NCBI GenBank assembly: GCA_963844655.1
Contig: CAWJPA010000009.1
Span: forward strand, 558,001-622,000
Direction of reading: 5' to 3'
Length of the DNA: 64,000 nt
From: JASHPR01 sp963844655
GTDB lineage: Bacteria > Actinomycetota > Actinomycetes > Streptosporangiales > Streptosporangiaceae
Shown: piece by piece, positions 52,440 to 61,330 of the stretch
Layout of the letters: every line of letters begins with the position of its first letter
How positions within the stretch are numbered: position 1 is the stretch's first letter
The notes under the pieces: model-generated
What the model was told of the DNA's origin: nothing
What the model saw: the letters and a program-made list of their open reading frames with translations, nothing else
The model's database searches: none
Made by a program: the position numbers and the translations under genes

Positions 52440-54230
52440 TTACGCCGGCGGGACCTCCGGCAGCGGCGCACGCCACACCGGCCTGACCACAGCCCGGCGC
52501 GCCAGCCGCAACAACACCCCACTGCGATGCGTGCTCAGCCCAGCACCTACACCGCCCTGCACACCGCCACCACCATGAGCAGCAGCGCCACCCTCAGAAC
52601 CACCACCAGGACCAGAACCACCCTCAGAACCACCAGAACCGCCACCCTGCCCCGACGGCAGCTGCGGCAGCACCGAACCCGCCACCAGCCCGCCACCACC
52701 AGCCACCCCCGCCGCCAGCGACAGCAGCCCAGCAGCCACAACCGCCACCACCGCAGCCGCCGACCCGCCACCGCCAACGACCAGCGACACCCCACCCGGC
52801 AAAGCAGACACCGCCACAGCCGCAACCGCGGCAGCAGACCCGGTCACACCGGCCACCGTGGACACCACCGGGACCACCACACCAGCCACCATGGACACCA
52901 CTGGGGCCACCACACCACCCACTGGGGCCACCACACCGGCCACCATGGACACCACTGGGGCCAGCGTCGCGGTCACCGTGGCCACCACCGGAGCCAGCGT
53001 CCCCGTCAAGGTGGTCACCACCGGAGCCAGCGCTCCCGTCACCGTAAGAACGGCGGGGGCCAGCACACCAGTCCCTATAGACACCACAGGAACCAGCACA
53101 CCGGTGACCGTCGACACCACAGGAACCACGACACCGCTCACCGTGGAGACGACTGGGGCCAGCAAGCCCGTAGCAGTTGAGACCACCGGAACCAGTGTCC
53201 CGGTGACAGTCGAGACAACCGGCGCCAGCACACCGGTGGCCGTTGAAAGCACCGGGCTCAGCAGGCCAGTCGCTGTGGAGGCCACCGGAGCGAGCACTCC
53301 GGTCGCCGTGGAAGCGACTGGAGCCAACGCTCCGGTGGCGGTCGACGCCACCTGGCCCACTACACCCGTAGCCGTGGAAACGGCCGGAGCGAGCAGATTA
53401 GCGGCCTCCGAGGGCACCGGAGCCACCGCACCAGCGGCCGATTCAGTCGCGCTGGTGGCAATTGAGATGACCGGAGCCGCCGCCCCGGTGGCCGCGGAGG
53501 CAACAGGGGCCAGCGCACCAGCGGCCGGTCCAGCCGGCCCGGCCGCGCCGGAGGCGCCAGAGACGGTGGAGGCGACCGACCCGGTGGCGGCCGGCAGGGA
53601 GGACGCTGCGGCCGAGGTGACGGCCGACAGGGCCGAGCCTCCGGAGCCAGCGGCCTTGGCCGGGCTGGCCGGCTGGGCAGTGCTCGCCGGAGTGGCGGCT
53701 GAGCCCGGACCGGAGCCGGCGTCAGCCCGGGACGGCGGCGCTGCGGCGGCCCCGGCGGTGCTCGTAGCGCTCGTAGCGCTCGAGACCGCGGACGACACCG
53801 CCGACGTGGCCGCCGGGACGGCAGAATCGACGCCTGTGCCTGTGCTTGCCGGGGTGGCCGAAGCGGGGGCGGTGCCGGAGCCCGTGCTGGCAGCGGCCGA
53901 CGGCGGAGCGGCGGCCGAGGTGGCCGGGCTGGTGTCTGAACCGGTGCTAACCGGAGGCGGCGGCGCTGCGGCGGCGGCCGACCCGGCTGTGCTCGTGGTG
54001 GCTGAGCCAGCGGACGGCACCGCCGAGCCGGTGGCAGCCGACACCACGGACGACGCCGTCGAGGTAGCCGATGTCGTGACCGGCGAGGTCACCGATGTCG
54101 CTGCTGAGCTGGGCGAATCCGCTGCGTGTGCCTGCCGCGACAACCCAAGCAACACCGCCACGACACCCACCGTCAGCAGCGCTACTTGCACAGCGCGGCG
54201 AGCGATATGTCGCAAAAGCGGCTGGGGCAA
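52440..54230 (-). CDS. Secreted low-complexity protein with about 20 repeats of 11 residues
   Basis: This 596-residue protein is unlike anything I recognise. A signal peptide (VQVALLTVGVVAVLLGLSRQAHA) is followed by about 200 residues of Ser/Ala/Thr. Residues 239-462 form about 20 tandem units with consensus x-L-A-P-V-V-S-T-V-T-G. Then come a hydrophobic helix (AAAVVAVVAAGLLSLAAGVA), a Gly/Ser-rich spacer and a basic C-terminus (LLRLARRAVVRPVWRAP). The TTG at 54230 is the first plausible start, with GGGAG just ahead. It stands directly before the LysM gene on the same strand. A surface or wall-associated structural role is inference. The opposite strand is also open but lacks gene features. 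Confidence 0.65.
   Translation of the reverse strand: MPQPLLRHIARRAVQVALLTVGVVAVLLGLSRQAHAADSPSSAATSVTSPVTTSATSTASSVVSAATGSAVPSAGSATTSTAGSAAAAAPPPPVSTGSDTSPATSAAAPPSAAASTGSGTAPASATPASTGTGVDSAVPAATSAVSSAVSSATSATSTAGAAAAPPSRADAGSGPGSAATPASTAQPASPAKAAGSGGSALSAVTSAAASSLPAATGSVASTVSGASGAAGPAGPAAGALAPVASAATGAAAPVISIATSATESAAGAVAPVPSEAANLLAPAVSTATGVVGQVASTATGALAPVASTATGVLAPVASTATGLLSPVLSTATGVLAPVVSTVTGTLVPVVSTATGLLAPVVSTVSGVVVPVVSTVTGVLVPVVSIGTGVLAPAVLTVTGALAPVVTTLTGTLAPVVATVTATLAPVVSMVAGVVAPVGGVVAPVVSMVAGVVVPVVSTVAGVTGSAAAVAAVAVSALPGGVSLVVGGGGSAAAVVAVVAAGLLSLAAGVAGGGGLVAGSVLPQLPSGQGGGSGGSEGGSGPGGGSEGGAAAHGGGGVQGGVGAGLSTHRSGVLLRLARRAVVRPVWRAPLPEVPPA
52845..53516 (-). repeat. 33-bp (11-residue) tandem repeat array
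   Basis: About 20 units of 33 bases encode x-L-A-P-V-V-S-T-V-T-G. One shortened unit (VVAPVGG) interrupts the array near its end. Amino-acid conservation exceeds base identity, with many silent changes, which points to selection on the protein rather than fresh slippage. Confidence 0.8.
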
Positions 54231-54319
54231 AACAGCTCCCGCTCGGTCGGGAGAGGCGGTGTGACGGCACTTCCCACGATAAGCAGACCTAAACCTGCCC
54301 GCGCAACCTATTCAGCGAA

Positions 54320-55465
54320 TCAGTGCGACACCGGCAGGCCGCTCGCCGCACTCTCCGCCGCTACCGGCACCAGAACGGCCGCCACCAGCGGGAAGAACGC
54401 AACGGCCGCGAATACGGCCGGGTACCCGGCCGTGCCGATCGCGACGGCGACCACCGGCGGCGTGACCGCCGCGAACGCATTCTGGGCGGTGTTCTGGATG
54501 CCCAGGGCCCGGCCCGCCCAGGAAGAGCCGGCCCGCTCGGCCACTGCGGTGAAGGCCAGCCCGTTGGTGCTCACCACGGCCACCGCAGCGACGAGCAGGG
54601 CCACGACCGCGAGGGCCGATCTGGCGGCCGCGCCCGCGGCCACCGCCAGCACGAACAGCCCGGTGGCCACGGCCAGGATGCGCATGGGACCCAGTCGGCT
54701 GCCGACCCGGTCGGACCAGTAGCCAGCCAGCAGGCGGACGGCGGCGCCGCACAGCGCGGTCACCGCCAGCAGCCACCCGGCCTCCGCGGCGTGCCAGCCG
54801 CGGGCCTCCACCAGGAACACGAGCGCGAACGTGACGATGGTGAACTGCGGGACCACCAGCAGCGAGCTCGCGGCGTGGATGCGCCACAGCATCGGAGTGC
54901 GGTACGGCGATCCCTCGCTCCCCTGCCGCTGGGTCCGCGACGCCGGCGGGTCCCGGACCAGGGCCACCACCAGGGCGGCGGCGGCCAGGCAAAACAGGCC
55001 GAGGAAGGTTAGCGGGCCCGAGCGCCCGTGGTCCGCGAGGGTAGGCAGGGTGAACGCGGCGACCGCCACGCCCAGCGGCTGGGCACTCTGCCTGATACCC
55101 ATGGCCAGGCCCCGTTCGTGCCCGGCGAACCAGCCGAGGATGAGCCGCCCGCTCGCGGCGTACACCGAGGCTCCGGCCGCACCCGCAAGGATCAGGCAGG
55201 CGCCGAGCGCCACGGTGCCCCGCACGGCCGCGGCCGCCAGCAGCACGGCCCCGGCCACCGAGAGGCCCGAGCCGAGCACCAGCCGCTCCCCCCACCTGTC
55301 CGCCGCTGCACCCCACAAGACGAGCGTGAGCAGCAGCCCGGCGGTCGGGCAGGCGACGAGAAGCCCGGCCTGCTCCAGCGACATGCCTTCCCGCCGCAAC
55401 GCCGGGATCAGGTAGGCCAGCCCGTACTGGAACGTGCAGCCCGCGGTCATCGCGGACATCCCCAC
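54320..55465 (-). CDS. MFS transporter
   Basis: The protein has about 12 membrane helices and the MFS loop motif WGAAADRWGERLVLGSG between helices 2 and 3, with a matching element YWSDRVGSRLGPMRILA in the second half. GIRQSAQPLGVAVAAFTLPT is typical of cyanate/nitrate-type or general MFS members. The annotated GTG at 55465 cuts into helix 1: conserved-looking sequence RRPERRRWLILAVGMSAMTA continues upstream in frame to the end of ctaF, but no ATG, GTG or TTG is found there. A rare start codon (for example ATT near 55549) or an error is possible. Substrate unknown. Confidence 0.82.
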   Translation of the reverse strand: MGMSAMTAGCTFQYGLAYLIPALRREGMSLEQAGLLVACPTAGLLLTLVLWGAAADRWGERLVLGSGLSVAGAVLLAAAAVRGTVALGACLILAGAAGASVYAASGRLILGWFAGHERGLAMGIRQSAQPLGVAVAAFTLPTLADHGRSGPLTFLGLFCLAAAALVVALVRDPPASRTQRQGSEGSPYRTPMLWRIHAASSLLVVPQFTIVTFALVFLVEARGWHAAEAGWLLAVTALCGAAVRLLAGYWSDRVGSRLGPMRILAVATGLFVLAVAAGAAARSALAVVALLVAAVAVVSTNGLAFTAVAERAGSSWAGRALGIQNTAQNAFAAVTPPVVAVAIGTAGYPAVFAAVAFFPLVAAVLVPVAAESAASGLPVSH

Positions 55466-55538
55466 CGCGAGAATCAGCCAGCGGCGCCGCTCCGGCCTGC
55501 GGTCGGCACCAGGGACCGGGGAGGACGCCCGGCTCGGG

Positions 55539-55934
55539 TCAGTGCGCGTAATGACCGCGGTAGTACTCGAAGACGAAGCCGATGGTGGCGAGGATGACGG
55601 CCAGCATGCCGATCAGGAACATCCACCAGCCGATGGCCACCCCGAGCGCGGCGGTCGCGGCGGCCAGGGCCAGGAACAGCGGCCACCAGCTGTGCGGGCT
55701 GAAGAAGCCGAGCTCGCCGGTGCCCTGCTCGATCTCGCCTTCCTTCTCGTCCTCGGGCCGTGGCGGCAGCCTGCGCCCGGTGAACAGCACGTAGAAGCCG
55801 GTCAAAAAGGCCAGCGCCACGGCCAGCCCGAGCGCGGTGGTCCCGGTCGGGTCCCTCGAGAAGTGCCAGTAGACGTAGTCCGAGCCCGCGAAGAACGCGG
55901 CGCACCCGAGGAACAGGTAACCCTCGACCTTCAT
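55539..55934 (-). CDS. ctaF: Actinobacterial cytochrome c oxidase subunit IV
   Basis: The 131-residue, four-helix protein is the small fourth subunit found only in actinobacterial aa3 oxidases. It begins MKVEGYLFLGCAAFFAGSDY, has FFSPHSWWPLFLALAAATAA and ends GFVFEYYRGHYAH. It lies 16 bases after ctaD on the same strand, completing ctaC-ctaD-ctaF. Confidence 0.95.
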   Translation of the reverse strand: MKVEGYLFLGCAAFFAGSDYVYWHFSRDPTGTTALGLAVALAFLTGFYVLFTGRRLPPRPEDEKEGEIEQGTGELGFFSPHSWWPLFLALAAATAALGVAIGWWMFLIGMLAVILATIGFVFEYYRGHYAH

Positions 55935-55950
55935 GTTTGATCCCCTGCCG

Positions 55951-57660
55951 CTATCTGGGTTCGGCCCCGCCGGTCGAGGCGCCGACCGCGTGCCGTTCCC
56001 CGTCCCGGACCCGGCCGGATCTGATGTTCGGGTAGTGCAGGTCGAACGCGGGCCGTTCGGACCTGATCCGCGGAATCGAGGTGAAGTTGTGCCGCGGCGG
56101 CGGGCAGGACGTCGCCCACTCCAGGGAGTTGGCGAAGCCCCATGGGTCGTCGGCGGTGACCCGCTCCCCCGTCCTCCAGGTCTTGTAGATGTTGTAGAAG
56201 AAGATGAAGTTCGACAGCCCGAGTATGAACGCGCCGATGGACGAGATCTGGTTCAGCGTGGTCACATCGCCGGGCAGGAACGGGTAGTTCGCGACCCGGC
56301 GCGGCATGCCCTCGACGCCGATCCAGTGCTGCACCAGGAACGTCATGTTGAAGCCGATGAAGACGCTCCAGAAATGCCACTTCCCGAGCGTGTTATCCAG
56401 GATCTTTCCTGTCCACTTCGGCCACCAGAAGTAGAACCCGCTGAACATGGTGAACACCACCGTGCCGAACAGCACGTAGTGGAAGTGCGCGACCACGAAG
56501 TAGGAGTCGCTGACCGCGAAGTCCAGCGGCGGCGAGGCCAGGATGATCCCGGTCAGCCCGCCGAACAGGAACACGATCAGGAAACCAAGCGAGAACAGCA
56601 TCGCGGGCTCGAACGTGAGCTGGCCGCGCCAGATCGTGCCGCACCAGTTGAAGAACTTCACCCCGGTCGGCACCGCGATCAGGAACGTCATGAAGGAGAA
56701 GAACGGCAGCAGCACCGCGCCGGTGGTGAACATGTGGTGCGCCCAGACCGTGAGCGACAGACCGGCAATGGCGATGGTCGCGCCGACCAGCCCCTTGTAG
56801 CCGAACAGCGGCTTGCGGGCGAACACCGGCAGGACTTCTGTGGCGATGCCGAAGAACGGCAACGCCACGATATAGACCTCCGGATGGCCGAAGAACCAGA
56901 ACAGGTGCTGCCACAGGATGGCACCGCCACTGGAGGCGGTGAACACCTGCGCGCCGAGCTTGCGGTCGATCTCCAGCACCAGCAGGGCCGCGGCGAGCAC
57001 CGGGAAGGCCAGCAGCACCAGCATGCTGGTCAGCAGGATGTTCCAGGTGAAGATCGGCATCCGGAACATGGTCATGCCCGGGCAGCGCATGCAGAAAATC
57101 GTGGTGACGAAGTTGACGCCACTCAGGATCGTGCCGAGCCCGGACAGCACCAGGCCCATGATCCACATGTCGCCGCCGATACCCGGCGAGTACAGCGCAC
57201 TGGTCAGCGGCGAGTACGCGTACCAGCCGAACGCCGCGGAGCCGCCCGGCGTGAGGAAGCTGAACAGCAGGATCAGCCCGCCGAACGCGAACATGTAGTA
57301 GCTGAGCAGGTTCATCCGGGGGAACGCCACGTCGGGCGATCCGATCTGCAGCGGCATGATCTCGTTGGCGAACCCGACGAACAGCGGGGTCGCGAACAGC
57401 AGCAGCATGATCGTGCCGTGCATGGTGAACAGCTCGTTGTACTGCTGGTCGGACACCAGGTGGTTGTTGGGCTCCCAGAGCTGGGCCCGCATGATCATGG
57501 CCATCGCGCCGCCGGCCATGAAGAAGAAAAAGGAGGTGATCAGGTACAGGTGACCGATGATCTTATGGTCGGTGGACGACAGCCAGTCGGCGATTATCGA
57601 GCCCTTGCGATAGCTCGCCGGCGCGGCGACCTGGGCGGCCGACTTGTCGATGGTGGTCAC
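55951..57660 (-). CDS. ctaD: Cytochrome c oxidase subunit I
   Basis: The 569-residue catalytic subunit holds heme a and the heme a3-CuB site and reduces oxygen. Ligands are visible: the heme a histidine in FTMHGTIMLLL, the CuB histidine and cross-linked tyrosine in FGHPEVYIVAL, the CuB pair in WAHHMFTTG, and the heme a3/heme a pair in VVAHFHYVLFG. The K-channel lysine region is in the same helix as TGVKFFNW. The GTG at 57660 overlaps the ctaC stop (GTGA), so the two genes are coupled. Confidence 0.97.
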   Translation of the reverse strand: MTTIDKSAAQVAAPASYRKGSIIADWLSSTDHKIIGHLYLITSFFFFMAGGAMAMIMRAQLWEPNNHLVSDQQYNELFTMHGTIMLLLFATPLFVGFANEIMPLQIGSPDVAFPRMNLLSYYMFAFGGLILLFSFLTPGGSAAFGWYAYSPLTSALYSPGIGGDMWIMGLVLSGLGTILSGVNFVTTIFCMRCPGMTMFRMPIFTWNILLTSMLVLLAFPVLAAALLVLEIDRKLGAQVFTASSGGAILWQHLFWFFGHPEVYIVALPFFGIATEVLPVFARKPLFGYKGLVGATIAIAGLSLTVWAHHMFTTGAVLLPFFSFMTFLIAVPTGVKFFNWCGTIWRGQLTFEPAMLFSLGFLIVFLFGGLTGIILASPPLDFAVSDSYFVVAHFHYVLFGTVVFTMFSGFYFWWPKWTGKILDNTLGKWHFWSVFIGFNMTFLVQHWIGVEGMPRRVANYPFLPGDVTTLNQISSIGAFILGLSNFIFFYNIYKTWRTGERVTADDPWGFANSLEWATSCPPPRHNFTSIPRIRSERPAFDLHYPNIRSGRVRDGERHAVGASTGGAEPR

Positions 57661-58487
57661 TGAGTACCCCCAGATGCGTTCTGCAGCGCCTGCTGTTGCG
57701 CGATCCACGTGCGGAACTGTGCTGGTGTCACGATCTTGACGGTGAACAGCATCCGGCTGTGGTACACCCCGCAAAGCTCGGTGCAGCGGCCGGTGAATGT
57801 GCCGGTCTTGACCGGCGTCACCTCGAAGTGGTTCGGGTGGTCAGGAATCACGTCTCGCTTGAACTCGAACGGCACGATCCAGAATGCGTGGATGACGTCG
57901 GTCGAGGTGAGGTTGAACCTGACCGTCTCTCCGGTGGGGATCTCCAGGACCGGCAGCTGCTTCTTGTTGCCCGGCACCACGCCGTTCCACTGCTGGCCGA
58001 GGTCGGTGACATAGCCAGCCTCCGAGTGCACCTTGTACTGCGGGTACTGGAACTCCCAGCTCCACTGGAATCCGGTCACGTTGACGACCACATCGGGCTT
58101 CGGCGGCAGCTTGTCGATGAAATTCTCGTCCCTGACCGTGAAAAAGAACAGGACCCCGACCATGATGAACGGCAGGACCGTGTACAGAGCCTCGATCGGC
58201 AGGTTGTAGCGCACCTGGTCAGGCACCCGGTCCGAGCGCTTGCGGTGGAAGAACACCGCCCAGAGGATCAGCCCCCAGACGACGGCCCCGACGATCCAGG
58301 CCGCGACCCAGGATCCCCGCCACAGGGTGAGCGTGACCTGGCCCTGCTTGGTCACGGGCGGCGGGAAGCCCAGGCGGTTGAACGCGGAGGACTGGCAGCC
58401 GGCCGTGGTGAGGATCACGGCTACGGCGATCGCGGCACGCGGCACCCAGCGCAGGGGTGAAAGCGGGGCGCTGCGGTTCGGACTCAC
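57657..58487 (-). CDS. ctaC: Cytochrome c oxidase subunit II
   Basis: The 276-residue subunit receives electrons at the CuA centre. A signal with lipobox-like TAGC (LTTAGCQSS) is followed by two membrane helices and the cupredoxin domain. CuA ligands are visible in DVIHAFWIVPFEFK (His) and CTELCGVYHSRM (two Cys, His, Met). The aromatic electron-entry region is VTGFQWSWEFQYPQ. GGGAAGG lies seven bases before the GTG at 58487. It heads ctaC-ctaD-ctaF. Confidence 0.96.
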   Translation of the reverse strand: MSPNRSAPLSPLRWVPRAAIAVAVILTTAGCQSSAFNRLGFPPPVTKQGQVTLTLWRGSWVAAWIVGAVVWGLILWAVFFHRKRSDRVPDQVRYNLPIEALYTVLPFIMVGVLFFFTVRDENFIDKLPPKPDVVVNVTGFQWSWEFQYPQYKVHSEAGYVTDLGQQWNGVVPGNKKQLPVLEIPTGETVRFNLTSTDVIHAFWIVPFEFKRDVIPDHPNHFEVTPVKTGTFTGRCTELCGVYHSRMLFTVKIVTPAQFRTWIAQQQALQNASGGTQ

Positions 58488-58824
58488 AGACTTGCCTTCC
58501 CAGCGGATGATTCCCGGCCTCACCAGCCGGAAAATGCTCGTCCTACAGCCTGTCGTCGATACAGTACCGCGCAGTGCCCCGGCGCCTATGGGTACCCCCG
58601 CCACAATCTGCTCCGCGCGTCGCCCGGCCGGCCAGCCGGGGTCGAGAGGCAGGTCAGCGACGCGGCAGCCGGTGCTTACGCACGGCGGCGCCCGGGTATC
58701 GCTGTAGAGCGGCAGAGCGCAGGAAACTGGCACCGCTGCCCGGCCCCGCGGGCGGCTGCGAGACACTTGTCACTGCGCCAGCCGCGGCGCACCGCACGCA
58801 AGGCCTTAGATGGAGGTACACCGC
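58488..58824. other. Divergent intergenic region between ctaC and tusA-like gene
   Basis: This 337-base stretch holds no convincing gene. On the minus strand TACTGT and TAGGAC elements near 58545-58565 could belong to the ctaC promoter. On the plus side TTGTCA near 58767 is a possible -35. No riboswitch-like structure is recognised. Confidence 0.4.
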
Positions 58825-59145
58825 GTGACCCCCCCGCAGCCTCCCGCCGACAGGCGGGCCACCGCTCCGGAGCCCACAGCCGCGGCAAGCGCCGCATCCG
58901 AGACCACTGCGCCGACGCCCTCGCTGACCATCGACGCCCTGGGCCGGAAGTGCCCGATCCCCATCATCATGCTGGCCGAGCGGATCAGGGAGGTGCCGGT
59001 CGGCCACGTCGTGGCGGTGCTGGCCGACGACCCCGCGGCGAAAACCGACGTGCCCGCGTGGTGCGGGCTCAAGTCCCAGGAGTTCATCGTGTCGACCAGC
59101 CTGCCCGGTAACGGCTGGACGTTCCTGATCCGCCGCAGCTACTGA
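58825..59145 (+). CDS. TusA-family sulfurtransferase
   Basis: The 106-residue protein ends with a TusA/SirA domain of about 70 residues containing the sulfur-carrying cysteine in DALGRKCPIPIIMLAERIRE. The N-terminal 38 residues are Pro/Ala/Thr-rich. The GTG at 58825 is chosen because GGAGG lies eight bases upstream, in preference to the ATG at 58810. TusA proteins relay persulfide sulfur for tRNA thiolation or molybdenum cofactor. Its partner here is unknown; ThiI at 14.6 kb lacks a rhodanese domain but the genes are far apart. Confidence 0.88.
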   Translation: MTPPQPPADRRATAPEPTAAASAASETTAPTPSLTIDALGRKCPIPIIMLAERIREVPVGHVVAVLADDPAAKTDVPAWCGLKSQEFIVSTSLPGNGWTFLIRRSY

Positions 59146-59154
59146 CGGCGCGCG

Positions 59155-60207
59155 CTACTCGCTGCTGTCGTCGACCGGCTGGAACCGGCCGACGAACCTC
59201 GGGTCGGATTCCCACCATGGCTTGTCCTCGGCCGCCCCGGCCGTGCTGCCCGCCGGCAGTGCGGCCCCGGACTGCGCTGCCCCCGGTTGGGCGGCGGCCG
59301 CGGCGCGCGCGGCGTCCCTGGCGTCGAGTTCGGCGTCGATCTCGACCGCCTCGGCCTCGTCCTCCCTGATCATCTGGATCAGCTGGACGGCCAGGAACGG
59401 CAGCCCCACGATGTCGCCGAGAATCCACAGCGTGCCGCCACCCAGCACCTGGTCCGTGGCCACGCTGGGCCCCCACGGCCGGGCCAGCGCATGGTAGTAA
59501 GCGCCGGCGATCAGGTTCTGGTCCGCGATCACCGCCAGGCCGAGCACCGCGTCACCGACCACCTCCGCGCCGGTGACCCAGAGCGAGACCAGGTACGGGT
59601 AGGCCTTGGGCACCGGGTCCACCCGCAGCAGCGTCCAGAAGAACACGAACCCCGGCACCATCAGCGCGAGGTGGGTCAGGTTCCGCACCACGACGCTGTG
59701 GAACCCGGCCTCGTACCACGACGTGAAGTAGACCAGGAACGGGACGATCACCAGGACCAGCGTGGTGATCGCGGGGAAGGTGAGGACCTTGGCCGCCTGG
59801 GTTCGGATCCCGGCCTCGATCCGGGGGCCGAGCCTAGGCAGCGCGGCGATCGCCAGGCTCACCGGCCTGCCCATGGCGAGGAACAGCGGCACCACCAGCA
59901 GCAGCAGGATGGTCTGCACCGCCCGCGCGTAGAACAGGACCGCCTGGTACACGCCCACCCAGGACATGGTGGCGATCACGAGGAAGCCGAGGCCCAGCCC
60001 GCAGAACGCCACGATGCGCCCGGGCGGCCACGGCGTCCCTGACCGGCGCGCGCGCCGCACTCCGGACAGGTAGAGCCCGGCGAGCAGCAGCACGCACACG
60101 AGCACCACCGGGTCCAGAGTCCACTCGGTGAACGCCCGCTGGAAGGTGAGCTCGGGCGGTCCTTGGTATCCGGACCCCTGTTGCACCGCCGCCAGCGCCA
60201 CACCCAT
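59155..60207 (-). CDS. CtaG/Caa3-type cytochrome c oxidase assembly protein
   Basis: The 350-residue protein has seven or so membrane helices with the caa3_CtaG pattern: LTHLALMVPGFVFFWTLLRV, VYFTSWYEAGFHS, and a histidine in GAYYHALARPWGP. Members help insert copper into the oxidase. The C-terminal 70 residues are Ala/Asp/Glu-rich and cytoplasmic. The location near ctaC supports the role. It is convergent with the TusA-like gene, only nine bases apart. Confidence 0.88.
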   Translation of the reverse strand: MGVALAAVQQGSGYQGPPELTFQRAFTEWTLDPVVLVCVLLLAGLYLSGVRRARRSGTPWPPGRIVAFCGLGLGFLVIATMSWVGVYQAVLFYARAVQTILLLLVVPLFLAMGRPVSLAIAALPRLGPRIEAGIRTQAAKVLTFPAITTLVLVIVPFLVYFTSWYEAGFHSVVVRNLTHLALMVPGFVFFWTLLRVDPVPKAYPYLVSLWVTGAEVVGDAVLGLAVIADQNLIAGAYYHALARPWGPSVATDQVLGGGTLWILGDIVGLPFLAVQLIQMIREDEAEAVEIDAELDARDAARAAAAAQPGAAQSGAALPAGSTAGAAEDKPWWESDPRFVGRFQPVDDSSE

Positions 60208-60229
60208 GCGGCCACGCTACCGCTTCGCG

Positions 60230-60253
60230 GCCGGCGGGCCGCGGGCCGCCGGC
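60230..60253 (-). terminator. Hairpin after the adenosine-kinase-like gene
   Basis: GCCGGCGG (60230-60237) and CCGCCGGC (60246-60253) form a perfect 8-bp stem with an 8-base loop, 20 bases past the kinase stop on the minus strand and before the CtaG-type gene. Confidence 0.5.
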
Positions 60254-60272
60254 GGGCCCAACCCGCCCGGCG

Positions 60273-61238
60273 TCAGCTGTAGTGCTCGGCCAGTTCCTGT
60301 GCTGCCTCGGGGCCGTACACAGCGGCGAACCGCTCGGCCAGCGGCCCCGGCTTCAGCTCGTAGTCCTGCGGCCCGATCGCCTCGAGGGCGTGCACGGCGA
60401 TCAGGTTGCCGAGCTGGGCGGCGCGCTCCAGGCTGAGCCCCCAGCCGACCGCGGCCAGGAATCCGGACCGGAACCCGTCGCCCGCACCGGTCGGCTCCTT
60501 GGGCAGGACATCGGTGATCGGCGGAACCATGATCGGCTCCTCGCCCGCGCGGTCCACCCGGGCGCCGGCCGAGCCGAGCGTGGTCACCCGGACCGCGACC
60601 CGCTCGGTGACCTCGTCGGGGCTCCAGCCTGACTTGCGCTCGGTCAGCTCGGCCTCGTACTCGTTGCAGAACAGGTACGCCGCCCCGTCCACCAGGTCCC
60701 GCACCTGCTCGCCGTCCATCCGTGCCAGCTGCCATGACGTGTCCGCCGCGAACGGTATCTGGTGCTCACGGCACTGATGGGTGAAGCTGGCCATCGCTTC
60801 CGGGTCACTGGCGCCGATCAGGACCAGGTCCACAGAGCCGGCCAGTTCGCCGAGGTCGATGTCGACGTCCTCGGCCATCGCGCCCGGGTAGAACGAGGCG
60901 AAGTGGTTGAGGTCGGCGTCCGTGGTGCTGATGAACCTCCCGGTGTGGTGCACCGCCGACTCACGCACCGCGCTGGTGTCGACGCCGTGCGCCTCGAGCC
61001 AGGCCCGGTACTCGGCGAAGTCGGCTCCGGCGGAGCCGACCAGCAGCGGCCTCAGCCCGAGACAGCCCATCCCGAACGCGATGTTCGCCGCGACGCCGCC
61101 GTACCGGATCTCGAGCGAATCGACGAGGAATGACAGCGCGATCTTGTCCAGCTTCTCCGGGATCAGCTGATCGACAATCTTGCCGGGAAAGGTCATGAGA
61201 TGGTCGGTCGCAATTGATCCGGTGACAGCAATGCGCAC
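60273..61238 (-). CDS. PfkB-family carbohydrate/adenosine kinase (AdoK/CbhK-like)
   Basis: The 321-residue ribokinase-fold enzyme resembles M. tuberculosis Rv2202c, an adenosine kinase. It has RYGGVAANIAFGMGCLGLRP near the substrate site, LLVGSAGADFAEYRAWLEAH and the catalytic anion-hole motif KEPTGAGDGFRSGFLAAVGW with the base aspartate. The position next to erpA and the respiratory genes matches the mycobacterial order. The GTG at 61238 starts MRIAVTGSIATDHL. It would salvage adenosine, for example from SAH breakdown, which would suit the SAH-controlled metH; that link is inference. Confidence 0.9.
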   Translation of the reverse strand: MRIAVTGSIATDHLMTFPGKIVDQLIPEKLDKIALSFLVDSLEIRYGGVAANIAFGMGCLGLRPLLVGSAGADFAEYRAWLEAHGVDTSAVRESAVHHTGRFISTTDADLNHFASFYPGAMAEDVDIDLGELAGSVDLVLIGASDPEAMASFTHQCREHQIPFAADTSWQLARMDGEQVRDLVDGAAYLFCNEYEAELTERKSGWSPDEVTERVAVRVTTLGSAGARVDRAGEEPIMVPPITDVLPKEPTGAGDGFRSGFLAAVGWGLSLERAAQLGNLIAVHALEAIGPQDYELKPGPLAERFAAVYGPEAAQELAEHYS

Positions 61239-61330
61239 GGCGGCACTCTCTCTGCGGGGACGGCACCTGAAATCGGGCGCGCTCAGGTTACCCCGTCACC
61301 GGCAGCGCGTCACGGTCCCCGCCCGCCCGG

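Noticed and set aside
52440..54150. LPXTG-type sorting signal in the repeat protein
   Set aside because: LPQLPSG occurs before the Gly-rich spacer, but there is no LPxTG followed by a terminal helix and basic tail in the right order.
52858..54264. A 468-codon open frame on the plus strand opposite the repeat protein
   Set aside because: It has no signal peptide or ribosome site and only mirrors the low-complexity repeats; the minus-strand reading has a signal peptide, membrane helix and basic tail.
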